Assembly: GCF_003073045.1 (NCBI RefSeq)
Contig: NC_037595.1
Span: 4,886,227-4,950,226 of the forward strand
DNA length: 64,000 bases
Origin: Pomacea canaliculata
Taxonomy: Eukaryota; Mollusca; Gastropoda; Architaenioglossa; Ampullariidae
Direction: 5' to 3'
A program made the translations under genes and the position numbers. The number at the start of each line of letters is the position of its first letter. The first letter of the stretch is position 1. Below the pieces are notes generated by a model, which saw only the letters and a program-made list of their open reading frames with translations, searched no databases and was not told the origin of the DNA. Below are positions 49,871-61,215 of this stretch, one piece after another.

Positions 49871-49985
49871 TAGCCGTAGCCCGTGGCGAAACCATGTTGT
49901 TTACTCGATGACTAGAACAAATCTCTTTCACAGGGCAGGTATACAGACAGCCACACTGAAGAACAGCGACTGTGAACAATGACTG
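49868..49985 (+). promoter_or_regulatory. Promoter-like module, plus copy 2
   Basis: Same order of blocks: TTTAGCCGTAG, TACTCGATGACTAGAAC, CAGGGCAGGTATACAG, CCACACTGAAGAACAGC and CTGTGAACAATG. Confidence 0.45.
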
Positions 49986-51065
49986 ATCCGTCTCAAAAGA
50001 AGTTGGGACATGAAATTGGGACATGAAGTCCTCCATGCCACGGAATTTCTCAGTAAGAGTATGTGTCCCACTTTATGTTGATCTCCGCTATCCATAAAGT
50101 AGACACGAATAGTAGTCGATGGTGAGTACCATGATATCTTGGACAACTTATTGCAGTAGAGGACAAGAAAAAGGCGTGATAAAAGGAGTAGGAGTAAAAT
50201 TAGGAGAAGAAAAACTAGGGAAATGACCAGTAGGAATAGGAATCGAAATAACAGTGGTAGGAGTAATATGAGGGAGAGAGGAAAAAGTAGACTACCATTA
50301 AAATAGGAAAAGTAGAAGTAAGAGAAGTAGGAGAACAAAAGCAGTAGGAAAAAAGATAGGGTAGTGTGGTTAAGAAGTAGAAGTATAAGTATTGGAAGGA
50401 GTAGTATAAAAGGGTGGTTGAGAAATAGGAGTAGGAGAGGAAGAATAACAAAATGAGTAATATTAGGAAAATAGGATAAGAATTAGAATGAAGAGAATAA
50501 GAGCAATATGAGAAGCGTGTGAAGCGCATCAATAGTAGATTAGTATAAGTAAGAGTAGGAGGAGTAGAAAGAGAAGATAATTACTGATATCTTTATCTAG
50601 TTTTCCGAAATATTCAGGAAATTGATTGTCGACAAAGAATTATACAAAAAAAGTCATTTGCTCGTAAAATATACTGTTACAGCTCATCCAAATGGAATTC
50701 TTTATTAACTTTAGAACAAAATAAAAATCAGTCTACATTTACAAAAGTGGGTTAGATTGAGTATTTTGCGAAGGTGTGAACGATTAGGTGTATGGCGCAC
50801 GTCACGTAAAATTATTCCAAAAGAAAAGGGAAAATAAGATGTAGACACAATAAAGTCTTCATTTGCAAAGTGGTAACCTCGTAAGACTTATTTTGTTTAC
50901 ACGAATAATTTATTTTCTCTCATTGTTCTAAATACCCAAATGGTTTATCATTATCTTGTTGATTTTTAAGACTAAAGAGCTTAGTTCCACCCGGTTCTGG
51001 TGCCCATGAGCAATAACGGGATTTCCCGCACATTGATTGTGTACTTGCTGGGTTGCTGTGCAGCA

Positions 51066-51190
51066 AGTCTAGTCATGGGCTAAAATTATTCATGTCCTTC
51101 TCGCTCGATGACTAGATCGTGTCTGTTAGAGGACAGGTATATAGGAAGGTACACTGCAGGCGGGTGACTTCGAGCAGTCGTTTCGCAACA
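51066..51190 (+). promoter_or_regulatory. Promoter-like module, plus copy 3
   Basis: Blocks GTCTAGTCATGG, CGCTCGATGACTAGATC, TGTCTGTTAGAGGACA, GGTATATAGG (TATA-like) and GGTGACTTCGAGCAG. It is followed within 100 bases by an exon-like stretch ending ATGAG before GTAAGC. All downstream hairpin copies are in the same orientation. Confidence 0.5.
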
Positions 51191-51276
51191 GCAGGTTGAG
51201 CCGGTCGCCCGAACAGAAAATTTCCACGCGACGACATTCAAGCAGGAAGAAACTTGTACCCGACTTTCTCAGGACA

Positions 51277-52489
51277 ATGAGGTAAGCTCCTATCATGTTA
51301 CTGTTCTCATCTCTCTCATTTTCTCTCTCAGTCTCTCAAGGTCTGCTGTATCAACCCATGCGCAGGTGAATTTGATAATTAACATTTTTGCTGATAGCGA
51401 CAACTACATACAGCTACTGCTACAACTACTACCTTTGATGTGTTGATAACAAAGACAACACGTTTTGCTGGACGCTGTAAGAAATGATCACCTCTTCTAT
51501 ACTTGTATCTGTCATCCACCTTTCTTTCATTTCACAAAAAACGTGTTTCTATTCAGTTCTTGCTTTCTATCACTTATTCTGTCTGCATTTGCGATTTCTG
51601 ATTTCATCAGATTGTTTGTCTATTGTCGAAGATAATTGTGTTGAGTTTTAGCATTTTTATCTGAGCAGGATGGAATAAAAAATGTGATTTTTTTTAAACT
51701 TATATTTTTAAAAACTTCTTTCGTACATTTCTTGAAAGAAGAATCTACGAAAAGAAACGGCACAGGCCTTAAAGAACTAGACTGTTTGTACTAATTATAG
51801 AACTTATTCGTAACTTGGAGAAAATGTTTGACTGAGGTCGCTAGCTCGCTCTGCCTAGACTATCAGATGTTTGTCATACAAACACAGGTGATGATAGGGA
51901 TGATAACAACGAAAGGACAACGAGAAGATATCTCTGGTCTCTATGCGTTAGGTTGTTGATACTTTGTCTGCGATATGGTATGCAATAATGCATGGTACAT
52001 ACGCAGGCTCGCACTAATTAGTTGTCTGTGGGATGATAATTACAGTTGTAGCACCAGTCTACAATACGGTATGAGACAAGACAAGGTACATACGCAGACA
52101 TAATTTATTTATAGCTCGTATATGTCAGTATGTTATTCTATGAAAACTCTAAGTCTGGACGTGGTGTACACCAACACAAACCACTTCAAAGTTAATTAGT
52201 GCTTTCAACACTTTTCACCATTTTAAAGCTTTCTCAGAGTGACAATGTGACAGTGGGTGTGGTGTTCAAAGAAAATCCGCGGGTGGGACACGGTACACTT
52301 GACCTCAGAAAAACAAGAGTGACCAGCTTCTGTGTGAAGACTTGTTTGAAAAACACGGCAACGGAACTATTGTCGTACAGTTCTGGAATCAGCCATTTCG
52401 TGGACATCCAAATGTCAAATCGTTGTTCATACTGGACTTCAAGGCTCGTCAAGGTTGTGTCTTCTGGAATGTTAAGATGTTTTTATTGA
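51277..52489 (+). CDS. Candidate two-exon small protein
   Basis: ATGAG at 51277-51281 precedes a consensus GTAAGC donor. The acceptor GACCTCAG at 52301-52308 would continue in frame as RKTRVTSFCVKTCLKNTATE and end at the stop 52487-52489, about 62 residues in all. I do not recognise the product and it has no signal peptide. The seven hairpins from 52539 to 53441 would lie in its 3' untranslated region and the first two in its intron. This rests only on splice-site context and an open frame; a non-coding transcript is as likely. Confidence 0.2.
51967..52006 (+). repeat. 41-nt hairpin repeat, plus copy 1
   Basis: The inner stem is TATGC/GCATG: the usual G-T wobble has become an A-T pair, a pairing-preserving change. 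Loop AATAAT. Confidence 0.75.
52058..52098 (+). repeat. 41-nt hairpin repeat, plus copy 2 (degenerate)
   Basis: The 3' arm (GGTACATACGCAGA) is intact, while the 5' arm has changed enough to weaken pairing. Confidence 0.5.
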
Positions 52490-52538
52490 TGTAATATTTT
52501 TGTGTAGCGAATCTTGCAGTCAGGCTATTTACACTCAG

Positions 52539-53441
52539 TCTGTGACATGGTGTATGACTAGGTATTGTTAAATGTACAAACCTAGCTTCACTTTGTTTAG
52601 CTGTATCTGTTCTGTTTGAACACATTATGTTCTGCATGTTAAAATATTAACAGCAGTCTGTGATGTGCTGTGTGACTAGGCATGGTACATGCACAGAAAT
52701 AGCTTTTTGTACATTGTAGCTGTTATAAACATTTATATAACTTGTACAATTATAAGCTGTATTCTGTGTTTCAAATATCATTCTGCGATATGGTGTGCGA
52801 CTAGGCATGGTACATACGCAGAAATAAGTTGTAACTCTTTGTAAACTGTATTCTGTGTTTAATATATCAGTCTACGATATGGTGTACGACTAGGCATGGT
52901 ACATGTACAGAAATACCTGTTATGTAGCTTGTAGCTGTCATAAATATGTATATAACAATTATAAACTGTATTCTGTGTTTAATCTATCACTCTGCGATAT
53001 GGTGTACGACTAGGCATGGTACATGTACAGAAATACCTTTATGTAGCTTGTAGCTGTTATAAATATGTAAATAACAAATACCTGTATGTAGCTTGTAGCT
53101 GTTATAAATATGTAAATAACAAATACCTGTATGTAGCTTGTAGCTGTTATAAATATGTAAATAACAAATACCTGTATGTAGCTTGCAGCTGTTATAACTA
53201 TGTATGTAACTTGTACAATTGTAAACTGTATTCTGGGTTTCAAATGTCTCTGCGATATGGTGTGCGACTAGGCATGGTACATACGCAGACCTTGTCTACC
53301 TTCTTTATGTTAATGTTTGTGCTTTCATTATGGGTATTTTAGACTGAGAGAAGGATTTCATGAAGTCAGATAACTGCCAGTCATATTGAAAAACGAAGAG
53401 ACTGCGATATGGTGTGCTCTGATGCATGGTACATACGCAGA
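52539..53441 (+). repeat. Hairpin array, plus copies 3 to 9
   Basis: Copies at 52539-52580 (degenerate), 52657-52697, 52782-52822, 52871-52911, 52991-53031, 53249-53289 and 53401-53441. Each of the inner ones starts a composite unit of about 120 bases: hairpin, then a 45-base AAATACCTGTATGTAGCTTG-type block, then a TGTATTCTGTGTTT block. The copy at 52657 has TCTGTG/CACAGA in the outer stem, a full C-G to T-A double change relative to the consensus, with all its other changes still paired as wobbles. The copies at 52871 and 52991 carry TACAGA in the 3' arm and pair less well. Confidence 0.75.
53031..53210 (+). repeat. 45-bp tandem repeat, four copies
   Basis: Four consecutive 45-base units (the last one diverged) expand the spacer that normally follows a hairpin. 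Because 45 is a multiple of three, open frames with a 15-residue repeat appear on both strands; I treat these as artefacts. Confidence 0.9.
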
Positions 53442-53449
53442 CTCAACTT

Positions 53450-54550
53450 CACTATGGCTGGCTTGGAGTGGACTAGAGCACGAATACCTTACAATATAAT
53501 AATATTATTGAGAGTGATGTCCCTTCGTCTGACTGACTAGAGGGACTCTCTGTCATTCTGTTTCGTCCATGGATCTACGTCGAGTGTCAACGTATTTTAC
53601 CGACCTGTGATATTTGTGGCACCGTCCTCCTTTGTTCTGGATTGTTCTTCAATGCTGTGCTGCTGCGTCGTTTCTTCCATCAGGACGTCCATCTACTAAC
53701 GGCTTCTGTTCTTCGCTTTGCCATCTTGTTTTGAATTTTGACTGCAGGATTATGAGCCTTCTTCATTGACACTTAAACTTTTCCGACGTTGTAAACCATG
53801 TTGCTTTTCATTGGGGTTTTTTTTGTTTGTTTGTTTTTGCTTTTTTTTTTTTTTTGATTGATGGACCATGCAGGTTGCTACATGTGAAGTTTATATCTTC
53901 CATCTTAGATCTTCGTTTATTTCTGGTCTATTGTCATGTTCGCTTCGTCAGTACCAGGATTGTGTAAACATGTTACTGGGCTGACTTTGCGGTCATTCAC
54001 AGGACAGGCTGGTGCTGGTGAAAAGTAAGATCTGTCACTGCTTGCCACAGGTACGAGACGGCCAAATGTCACTACTGACGAGTGTGAACGTGATGAAGAC
54101 CGACTTTATCTCACCTGTCTTACCTGTTTTCGACCTCAAGCCTTTCGCCAGCTAGACGCTGCTATGGTCCCTTGGTACTGTGGCTGTAACCATGGCAACG
54201 AAAACAACTCTTTCGTTCTTTAGACACCAACAGCCCCAAAGGATATCACAGAAGACATTTATCAATCTTCTGGCCCAGAGACTGTTCCTGCTGGAATCGC
54301 CGCTGGTTTTGTGCAAGCAGAAACCTACACACATTTTACAGCATTTTATTAAATGACTTGTAAAGCGCATTGAGTCAACACTACAAACACAATTGTTCTC
54401 AACTAACAGTATAAGAAATTATTGCGTCCAGAGGTAAAGGCTCATTTGATCAATGTAAACAGCCCATAACATTTATATGCTCTCATTATATAAAGATTGA
54501 TACAGTACGTAGCCACCAAACTATACAAACCATACAACATGTACAAAGGA
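53450..54550. other. Region without recognised features
   Basis: Only a T-rich stretch at about 53815-53855 stands out. No gene supported. Confidence 0.35.
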
Positions 54551-54559
54551 CTAAAAATT

Positions 54560-56190
54560 AATAGGTATGTTGGTCTGTGTACCAGTTCCTTGACCCATAG
54601 ACTCCTTTCCCAATGACCTTCTTTGGAAGAAAAAACTTAGAAAAGTGCGACTACGCATTAGCTTGACCCATGCTTGGTTTAGTGAAGAATTTGTAAGTTG
54701 AGATGTGCTGCCTTAGAGCGACTGTGAGATTGTTGTCTTCATTTTCCTTCACTTGTGCCCTCCTTTCCACCTCTTCTTGCTCCTGTTCATCTCGTCTATC
54801 ATTCCTATCTTTCAAAGGTGATCGCGGCACAGCCCCCGTATATCTCAGGAGTCCGGTCACACGTCTATAGTCCACCAGTAAACCACTTCTGGACAACCGT
54901 GTTTGTTATATATTGAGTGACAGCGTGTGTGCGTGCGTGTGTGTGTTTGTTACTAAATGGATAAATGCAATCCATCACATATCTGCGTGTGCAGGTATGA
55001 AGCATTCTATGAAATACAGCAGATTCAGATCAGTCGATTAATAAACGTTCACATTGGTCAAATAAAATAAGGCCCCCGAGTACAGAAGCAGTGACTTATA
55101 GGATGAGAATTATAGAAGGATGTTCCATTATTCTGAACAGTATCTTTCAACGGTTTTGTGAAATACCCTAAAGCAAGAGTGTATACTTTGACCTAGGTAT
55201 CATCAAACAAACTTTGACTCACTGTTAAATTCCATCCACTTTTCACAAAATATACTTCAATCAAAATGTGAGAAACATGGCGTAGCAACAAGATAAGCAG
55301 AGAAACACAAGTAATAGTATGTAAATCTTCTTGGATTACATCTGTAAGAAAAAAGAAAGGGGAACTAAAAGTAATTTGAGCAAGTAAGAAAACAAAGCAA
55401 AAAAACTAACATTCACACGCTTCCAGAAGAGCAGAACAAGTCCGATAGTACACTTTTACAATGTAAACAACTTTGTCTTGATATACCACTCAAACGATAA
55501 AACGCTTTAGTTCTAGATCAATGAACATGAAGAAAATTATCTATTTGAATAAATGAGCGTTTAAAAATGTTATTTTAGCGATTACAGACATGTTAGGTAA
55601 AAATTTGTGGTATGTGTAGTTTTGTCTAGTGAGCGGAGTCTGTATTTGTCACTCTTACTCTGACACCCAACAACTGACTTGAGCGGTATATCAAGACAAT
55701 AAGTTGTTCTACATGGTGAAAATATGCTATCTGACTTGTTCTGCTTTTTTGGATGTGTGTGTATTTTTTTGTTTTGTTTTTCTTGCTTGCTTACTTTTTT
55801 CTCTTTTTTTTTTACAGATGCATTCCAAGTCAAGCTACTTATTATCTCTTGTGTTACTCTTCCTATCTTGTTGTTGCATGTTTCTCACATCTTGATAAAG
55901 TATATTTGGTGAAACGTGGATGGAATTTAACACTAAGTCAAGATGATACCAAAGTCATAGTATACAGTTTTGTCCTAGGAGTATTGCACAGAAACCCATG
56001 AAAGATACTGGTCATTATAATTGGTCATCTTTGGATAATTCTACATCCTATAAGTCGCTTCTTCTGTACTCGGTAGCCTTGTGTTATTCGACTAATGTGA
56101 ACGTTTATCAGTCTACTGATATGAATCTGATGCACTCCATGGGATGCTTTATACCTGCACACACAGGTCTATGTGAGAGATTGCATTTAT
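54560..56190. repeat. Older palindrome, outer parts only
   Basis: 54560-55500 matches the left arm of the large palindrome (about 57180-58090) in the same orientation. 55530-56190 matches the right arm (about 61600-62260). The two halves are inverted repeats of each other with a spacer of about 30 bases. The inner part with the acidic-protein gene is absent. Divergence is clearly higher than between the arms of the large palindrome. Confidence 0.8.
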
Positions 56191-58419
56191 GCGGCGTAGA
56201 TTGCAGTACTGGAGGGTTTGCGAATCACGTGATTTGCAAGTAAAAGTCATATCTCCTCAGGGGACAGTGTCCTCGTCTTAAGTGTTTCCAGCTTAGGATC
56301 CGATCGGTTTTTTAAAATAGTTTTATCAGGATTTTATGACATAAAAAGGGCAAAAGGAGGATTTCATGATTGAACTTCTGGTTGTTTTCGTTGAGGAGTA
56401 ATGTTTAAGGAACTTTTCTTAATGTGTAGGAAAGTTCTTACTGTGTTTCTCAAAGTTTCACTGTTCACCAGTCTCGCTTTTCATGCACTTTCAGAGTGTC
56501 TCTCTCAGTCTATCTACATACCAACGGAAAATAGGCAGTTGGTAATTAATGCATAAAAAATCCGTGGCTCCTGTTCGAAGAAAAAAAACCTAAAAAAGCA
56601 ACAACAACAACAAAAACCCAAAAACAAACAAACCCAAAAACAAAAAAAAGACGTTTCTAATGCCTCATCGTGCTTCAGGGATTGGATCTTGACTCACAGG
56701 ACAGCATCGTTGCTTATTAAAGATAATATCCATTAGATCAGAAATTTTTCGAAAAAAGGTTTTTCTTCACTGAAAAAAAATTGTCTAGATAAATATCAAA
56801 GATATTTTCTGTAAAATTGTTGATAAAACTTAAATCTCTTTTCAATAAACGAACACATGGCGTAGCCGAAAGGTTTTTAGTGAGCTTTGAGGTCTTTATC
56901 TTTTCCAAACATTACAGTCGTTTGACAGATTGATAGTGCCTCCGCTTAAAAGTCTTTCGAGGCCTTCACTGGGAGAAGTATCAAGGTTTCTAAAAACGTG
57001 TCCTCTCGTGGTATCCACCCGTTAACGTGATGAATGGCTGGGAGAGCGTTATGTCCTGTGACCTCCGACCTCTAAACCACTCTTAAAACTCATCGACGAT
57101 CAATGCAGAAAAATGTTCTGATTGCTTGTAGGTGGCCACCACGTTTTTTTAAATCTCGTTCTGAAAAATAATTAAAACTAACAAATAATAGGTATGCCAG
57201 TCTGTATACCTTCCTTTGACCCATAGACAATGACCTTTTGAGGAAAAGTAGAATGGAAGTGTGATACGCATCAGCGTGAGCCATACTTAGTTTATTAAAG
57301 AATTTGTAAGTTAAGATGTGTTACCTTAGATGACTGTGACATCGCTGTCTTCATTCCCTTAAGGAGTACCCTTCCTTTCCACCTCTTCTTGCTTCTGTTA
57401 ATCTCGTCTATTCATTCCCATCTTTCAAAGGTGATCGCGACACAGCCCCCGGTATATCCCAGCAGGGTGGTCTGGTTACACATCTATGGTCACCAGTAAA
57501 CCACTTCTTGACAAACGTGTTTGTTATATATTGAGTGACAGCGTGTGTGTGTGCGTGCGTGTTCGTTACTGGATGCATAAATGCAATCTATCGCATGTCT
57601 GCGTGTACAGGTATAAAGCATTCCATGGAATGCACCAGATTCAGAGCAGTCGATTAATAAACTTTTACATTAGTCGAATAACACAAGGCTACCAAGTACA
57701 GAAGGAGTGACTTATAGGATGTAGAATTATCGAAAGATGCCCAATTCTAATAAACAGAATCTTTCAATGGTTTTTGTAAAATACTCCTAGGGACAACATT
57801 GTATGCATTGACTTTGATATCATTAAGCAAACTTTGACTCAGTGTTAAATTTCATCCACGTCTCACGAAATATACTTTAATCAAGATGTGAGAAACATGG
57901 CGAAACAACAAGATAAGACGAGCAACACAAGAGATAATAGTAGTTTATTTTGGTATGCATCAGTAAGAAAAAAAGAAAGGAAAAAATCGTAGGCAAGAAA
58001 GAAAACAAAACAAAGAAGAAACGGACCCAAAACAGCAGAACAAGTCCATTAGCCCATTTTCACCATGTAGAACTGTTTTTGTCTTGATGCACCACTCACC
58101 TCAGTCGTTTAGTGTCATTGTACCAGGGACAGATACAGACTCCGCTATCTCACAACTGAGAGAAGACCAAACGACACACACGACAAATTCTTGTCCAACA
58201 TGTCACACATCGCAAAACAAAATAACATTTTAAACATTCTTTTATTCAATTCGATCATTTTTTACAAGTTTATGGATCTAGTATGTAGATAGTACACAGA
58301 ACTAAAGTGTTTTATTGTTCATAAGCTTGGTCAATGTCTACACTACTTTAGCTGACAAACACAGGACACTGCATAGTTTGTAAGACGAGCTTTCCCAAGA
58401 TGTTCAATCCCGGGACAAA

Positions 58420-58710
58420 GTGTGTACACTTCTCTCCTCTCTTCTCCTCACAAAGTCGCTCATCAGTCTAGAAACAAGACTAGCACCGTCCACTTGCACA
58501 GGTCCACCATCTCACATCTTGAAACTACTGAAGTCTTCACGTTGGGCGAAGTGTCGGCGGGAAACAACTGCACTGAACTTATCCTCAGCATCTCGTCCTC
58601 AAGATTATATTGTAGCCACTAGCAACACGGCGGTGATGTCTATACGGCATCTGAAATACAAGGCAAGGTTTGAACAATCTACGAAAGACTGCGACTGGGA
58701 CGATTACTGA
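58420..58710 (+). CDS. Uncertain inward-facing open frame, left arm
   Basis: 96 codons beginning MCTLLSSLLLTKSL and ending KDCDWDDY, antisense to the last exon of the outward gene. Its mirror at 61145-61438 stays open and differs by one in-frame codon plus several substitutions. I do not recognise it; it may be a chance frame on the back of a 3' exon. Confidence 0.25.
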   Translation: MCTLLSSLLLTKSLISLETRLAPSTCTGPPSHILKLLKSSRWAKCRRETTALNLSSASRPQDYIVATSNTAVMSIRHLKYKARFEQSTKDCDWDDY

Positions 58711-59458
58711 CCAACACTTAGATAGTGTCGAGCTTATTGAAACACCAGTAGGGCAGCGATGGTAATAAAATGTCTACTTATTTATTGGCCTTTTGGGTTT
58801 ACTTAGCATTTGGCTTTGAACATACATTTTCATTTGAGTCTTGAGTTCCCTCAAGCAATGGATGCAGAAAAGCATTTTGTTGGTTAATTTTTGACTCAAC
58901 GATTCATCTTCTGGAAATGTACAAAGAGGAGGTAGCATAGACCACATTTATAGAAAAGTTACAAGTGTTTGTCGTTTATACAGATGTGGTAGTGAGGTGA
59001 ACTGAGCTTGAATTTTATGGTCGACATTTGAGCTGTTAGATCTACGCTGAGTAGCAAACTGTATCCAGCTAACAGGCATTACAAGTAACTAAAAAATAAA
59101 TACAAAATCTTTACAAAAGGAAACGGAATAGTTCATCTATTTTGCCATATAAAAGTTTGCATTTCTATTCATCAGAAGTCAATCTGCACGCAATAATATT
59201 ATCTCATATTTGTGCATGTGTTTGAGTGAGTGAGGGTGTATAGCCACAAAAAGTATGGGCAGAGGGACTGTGTAGTTTTTCGAAACCAAAACATGAAAAG
59301 GTTTTAGCTTACCTGAAAATTTCCACGCGCCGAAGCCTAATTCCCATCTGTAGGTCCACATCGAAGTCATACTCAACCACTGACATATCCTCATTATCGT
59401 CCACATTTTGTCCCAGCCCTTCTTGTGGGTTGTGCACGTCTACATCAAATTCATCCAT
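58605..59458 (-). CDS. Small acidic protein, left-arm copy, outward
   Basis: Minus-strand exons 59458-59313 and 58650-58605 join through a GTAAGC donor and a TTTCAG acceptor to about 63 residues, beginning MDEFDVDVHNPQEGLGQNVD and containing YDFDVDL. AATAAA (minus) at 58246-58241. One base is missing between an upstream ATG (59475) and this frame compared with the right-arm copy, so I start at the internal ATG. A different end of exon 1 also changes the phase, giving a tail CRIDITAVLLVATI. Product not recognised. The second exon of the pair could instead start near 58900, but that gives an immediate stop. Confidence 0.35.
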
Positions 59459-59910
59459 AGACACTGGTTCACCATTTGGGGACTAACCACACACTTGGCG
59501 GTAGAAAGTCAATTGTTCTCTACAATCGAGACTCGCTGGCAACGAAACGTAGGCTTGTAAATATTTCAGTCAGCAGAGACCATGCTGCATGCTTCTGGGA
59601 GGACAACGTGCCTTCACAGTGCTGGTGGCGGTGGTTGACAGGGTCTGGACACTAAACGTAGTTGCTGTAGGTAGATCTCTCACCTGACTGAGGGATAGTT
59701 GATCGTGTCTGTCGTAGTGTCACCTTGCTTTCAGGTACGCAAGCGTGGATTGGTTTGCTCTCTCGATGGCTATGATTGGTAGATGGCCCTCCAATGGAAG
59801 GTGCCAAGCACACACAAAGCAAAGAAAACAACCAATCATTGCATGCACACACTTACCTGACATCGAGGCGACTCTACGACTCGAGGCGACCTTGAACCTT
59901 GCTATAGATT

Positions 59911-59955
59911 GCCCATCTCCATACTGACATGTAAATCACAAACAAACTTGAATAA
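59911..59955. other. Palindrome centre
   Basis: A 45-base spacer separates the arms. Close to it each arm has a strong CAG/GTAAGT donor (outward at about 60009, mirrored near 59853) and CCAAT motifs, so a bidirectional promoter is likely here. Just inside the right arm, TCAAGGTCA at 59971-59979 matches the FTZ-F1/ERR nuclear-receptor half-site; the left-arm mirror has one mismatch. Confidence 0.5.
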
Positions 59956-60375
59956 AATCTATAGCAAGGTTCAAGGTCACCTCGAGCAGTAGAGTCACCT
60001 CGATGTCAGGTAAGTGTGTGCATGCAATGATTGGTTGTTTTCTTTGCTTTGTGTGTGATTGGCCCTTCAATCTACCAATCACGGCCATCGAAAGAGCAAA
60101 CCAATCCACGCTAGCGTACCTGAAAGCAAAGTGACAATACGACAGACACGATCAACTATCCCTCAGTCAGGTGAGAGATCTACCTACAGCAACGACGTTG
60201 AGTGTCCAGACCGCCAACCACCGCCACCAGCACTGTGAAAGCTCGTTGTCCTGCGAGAAGCATGCAACATGGTCTCTGCTGACTGAAATATTTTTAGACT
60301 ACGTTTCGTTGCCAGCGAGTCAAGATTATAGACAACAGTTGACTTTCTACCGCCAAGTGTGTGGTTAGTCCCAAG

Positions 60376-61215
60376 ATGGTGCAACCAGTGTCTATTGATG
60401 AATTTGAAGTAGACGTGCCCAGCCCACAAGAAGGCCTGGGCCAAAATGTGGACGACTATGAGGATTTCTCAGTAGTTCAATATGACTTCGATGTGGACTT
60501 GGAGACGGGAACTACGATTCGGCGGAGTGGAAATTTATTAGGTAAGCTAAAACATTTTAATGTTTTGGTTTTGAATTAGCTACACCGTCTCTCTGCCCAT
60601 GCTTTTGTGGTTATACACCCTCCCTCACTCAAACACATGCACAAATATAAGCTAATATCTATTGCGTTAGATAGACTTCCTAATGAATAGAAATGCAAAC
60701 TTTTATATGGCAAAATAGATGACCTTTTCCTTTTACTTTGTAAAGATTTTGTATTTATTTACTTTTTGGTTACTTGTAATGCCTGTTAGCTGGATACAGT
60801 TTGCTACTCAGCGTAGATCTAATAGCTCAAATGTCGACCATAAAATTCAAGTTCAGTTCACCTCACTATCACATCTGTATAAACAACACTTGTAACTTTT
60901 CTATAAATGTGGTCTATTCCACATCCTCTTTGTACATTTCAGGAAGATGAACTGTTTAGTCAAAAATTCACCAACACAGTGCTTTTGTGCATCCATTTGC
61001 TTGAGGGAACTGAAGACTCAAATGAAAAAGTATGTTCAAAGCCAAATGATAAGTAAACACAAAAGACCAACAAATAAGTAGACATTTTATTAAGATCGGT
61101 GTCCTACTGGTGTTTCAATAAGCTCGACACTACCTAAGTGTTGGTCAGTAATCGTCCCAGTCGCAGTCTTTCGTAGATTGTTCAAACCTTGCCTTGTATT
61201 TCAGATGCCGTATAG
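60376..61215 (+). CDS. Small acidic protein, right-arm copy, outward
   Basis: Exons 60376-60541 and 61205-61215 give about 58 residues: MVQPVSIDEFEVDVPSPQ, then EGLGQNVDDYEDFSVV and YDFDVDL. The GTAAGC donor and TTTCAG acceptor are conserved with the left copy, and AATAAA is at 61613-61618. The second exon adds only DAV before a stop because the phase differs by one base from the left copy. Rich in Asp and Glu, no signal peptide or membrane segment. Not recognised. An alternative acceptor at 60954 (TTTCAG before GAAGATGAACTG) also gives an early stop in this phase. Confidence 0.4.

Larger units (their letters stand above)
56935..59910. repeat. Large palindrome, left arm
   Basis: Inverted partner of 59956-62867, and past an interruption of 63941-64000. 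Similarity is high by eye throughout, with scattered substitutions and small indels. The left limit was not determined; it reaches at least 56935. Confidence 0.9.

Noticed and set aside
50150-50580. Leu/Ser/Tyr-rich minus-strand frames
   Set aside because: The region is GTAGGAGTA-type purine-rich low-complexity sequence; the frames are compositional.
48890-51190. Modules as tRNA genes (length of about 72 bases and TTCGAG near the end)
   Set aside because: No D-arm, anticodon arm or acceptor pairing could be drawn, and no A/B box in the right places.
53010-53342. Open frames with a 15-residue repeat (NNKYLYVACSCYKYV type)
   Set aside because: Produced by the 45-bp tandem repeat; open on both strands, so not evidence of coding.
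45921-53441. Hairpin array as a CRISPR-like array
   Set aside because: Eukaryotic context, irregular spacing, spacers related to each other and opposite orientations on the two sides.
45921-53441. Hairpins as ordinary microRNA precursors
   Set aside because: Arms of about 17 bases with a 6-base loop are too short for a canonical precursor. The possibility of a noncanonical small RNA is left to the finding.
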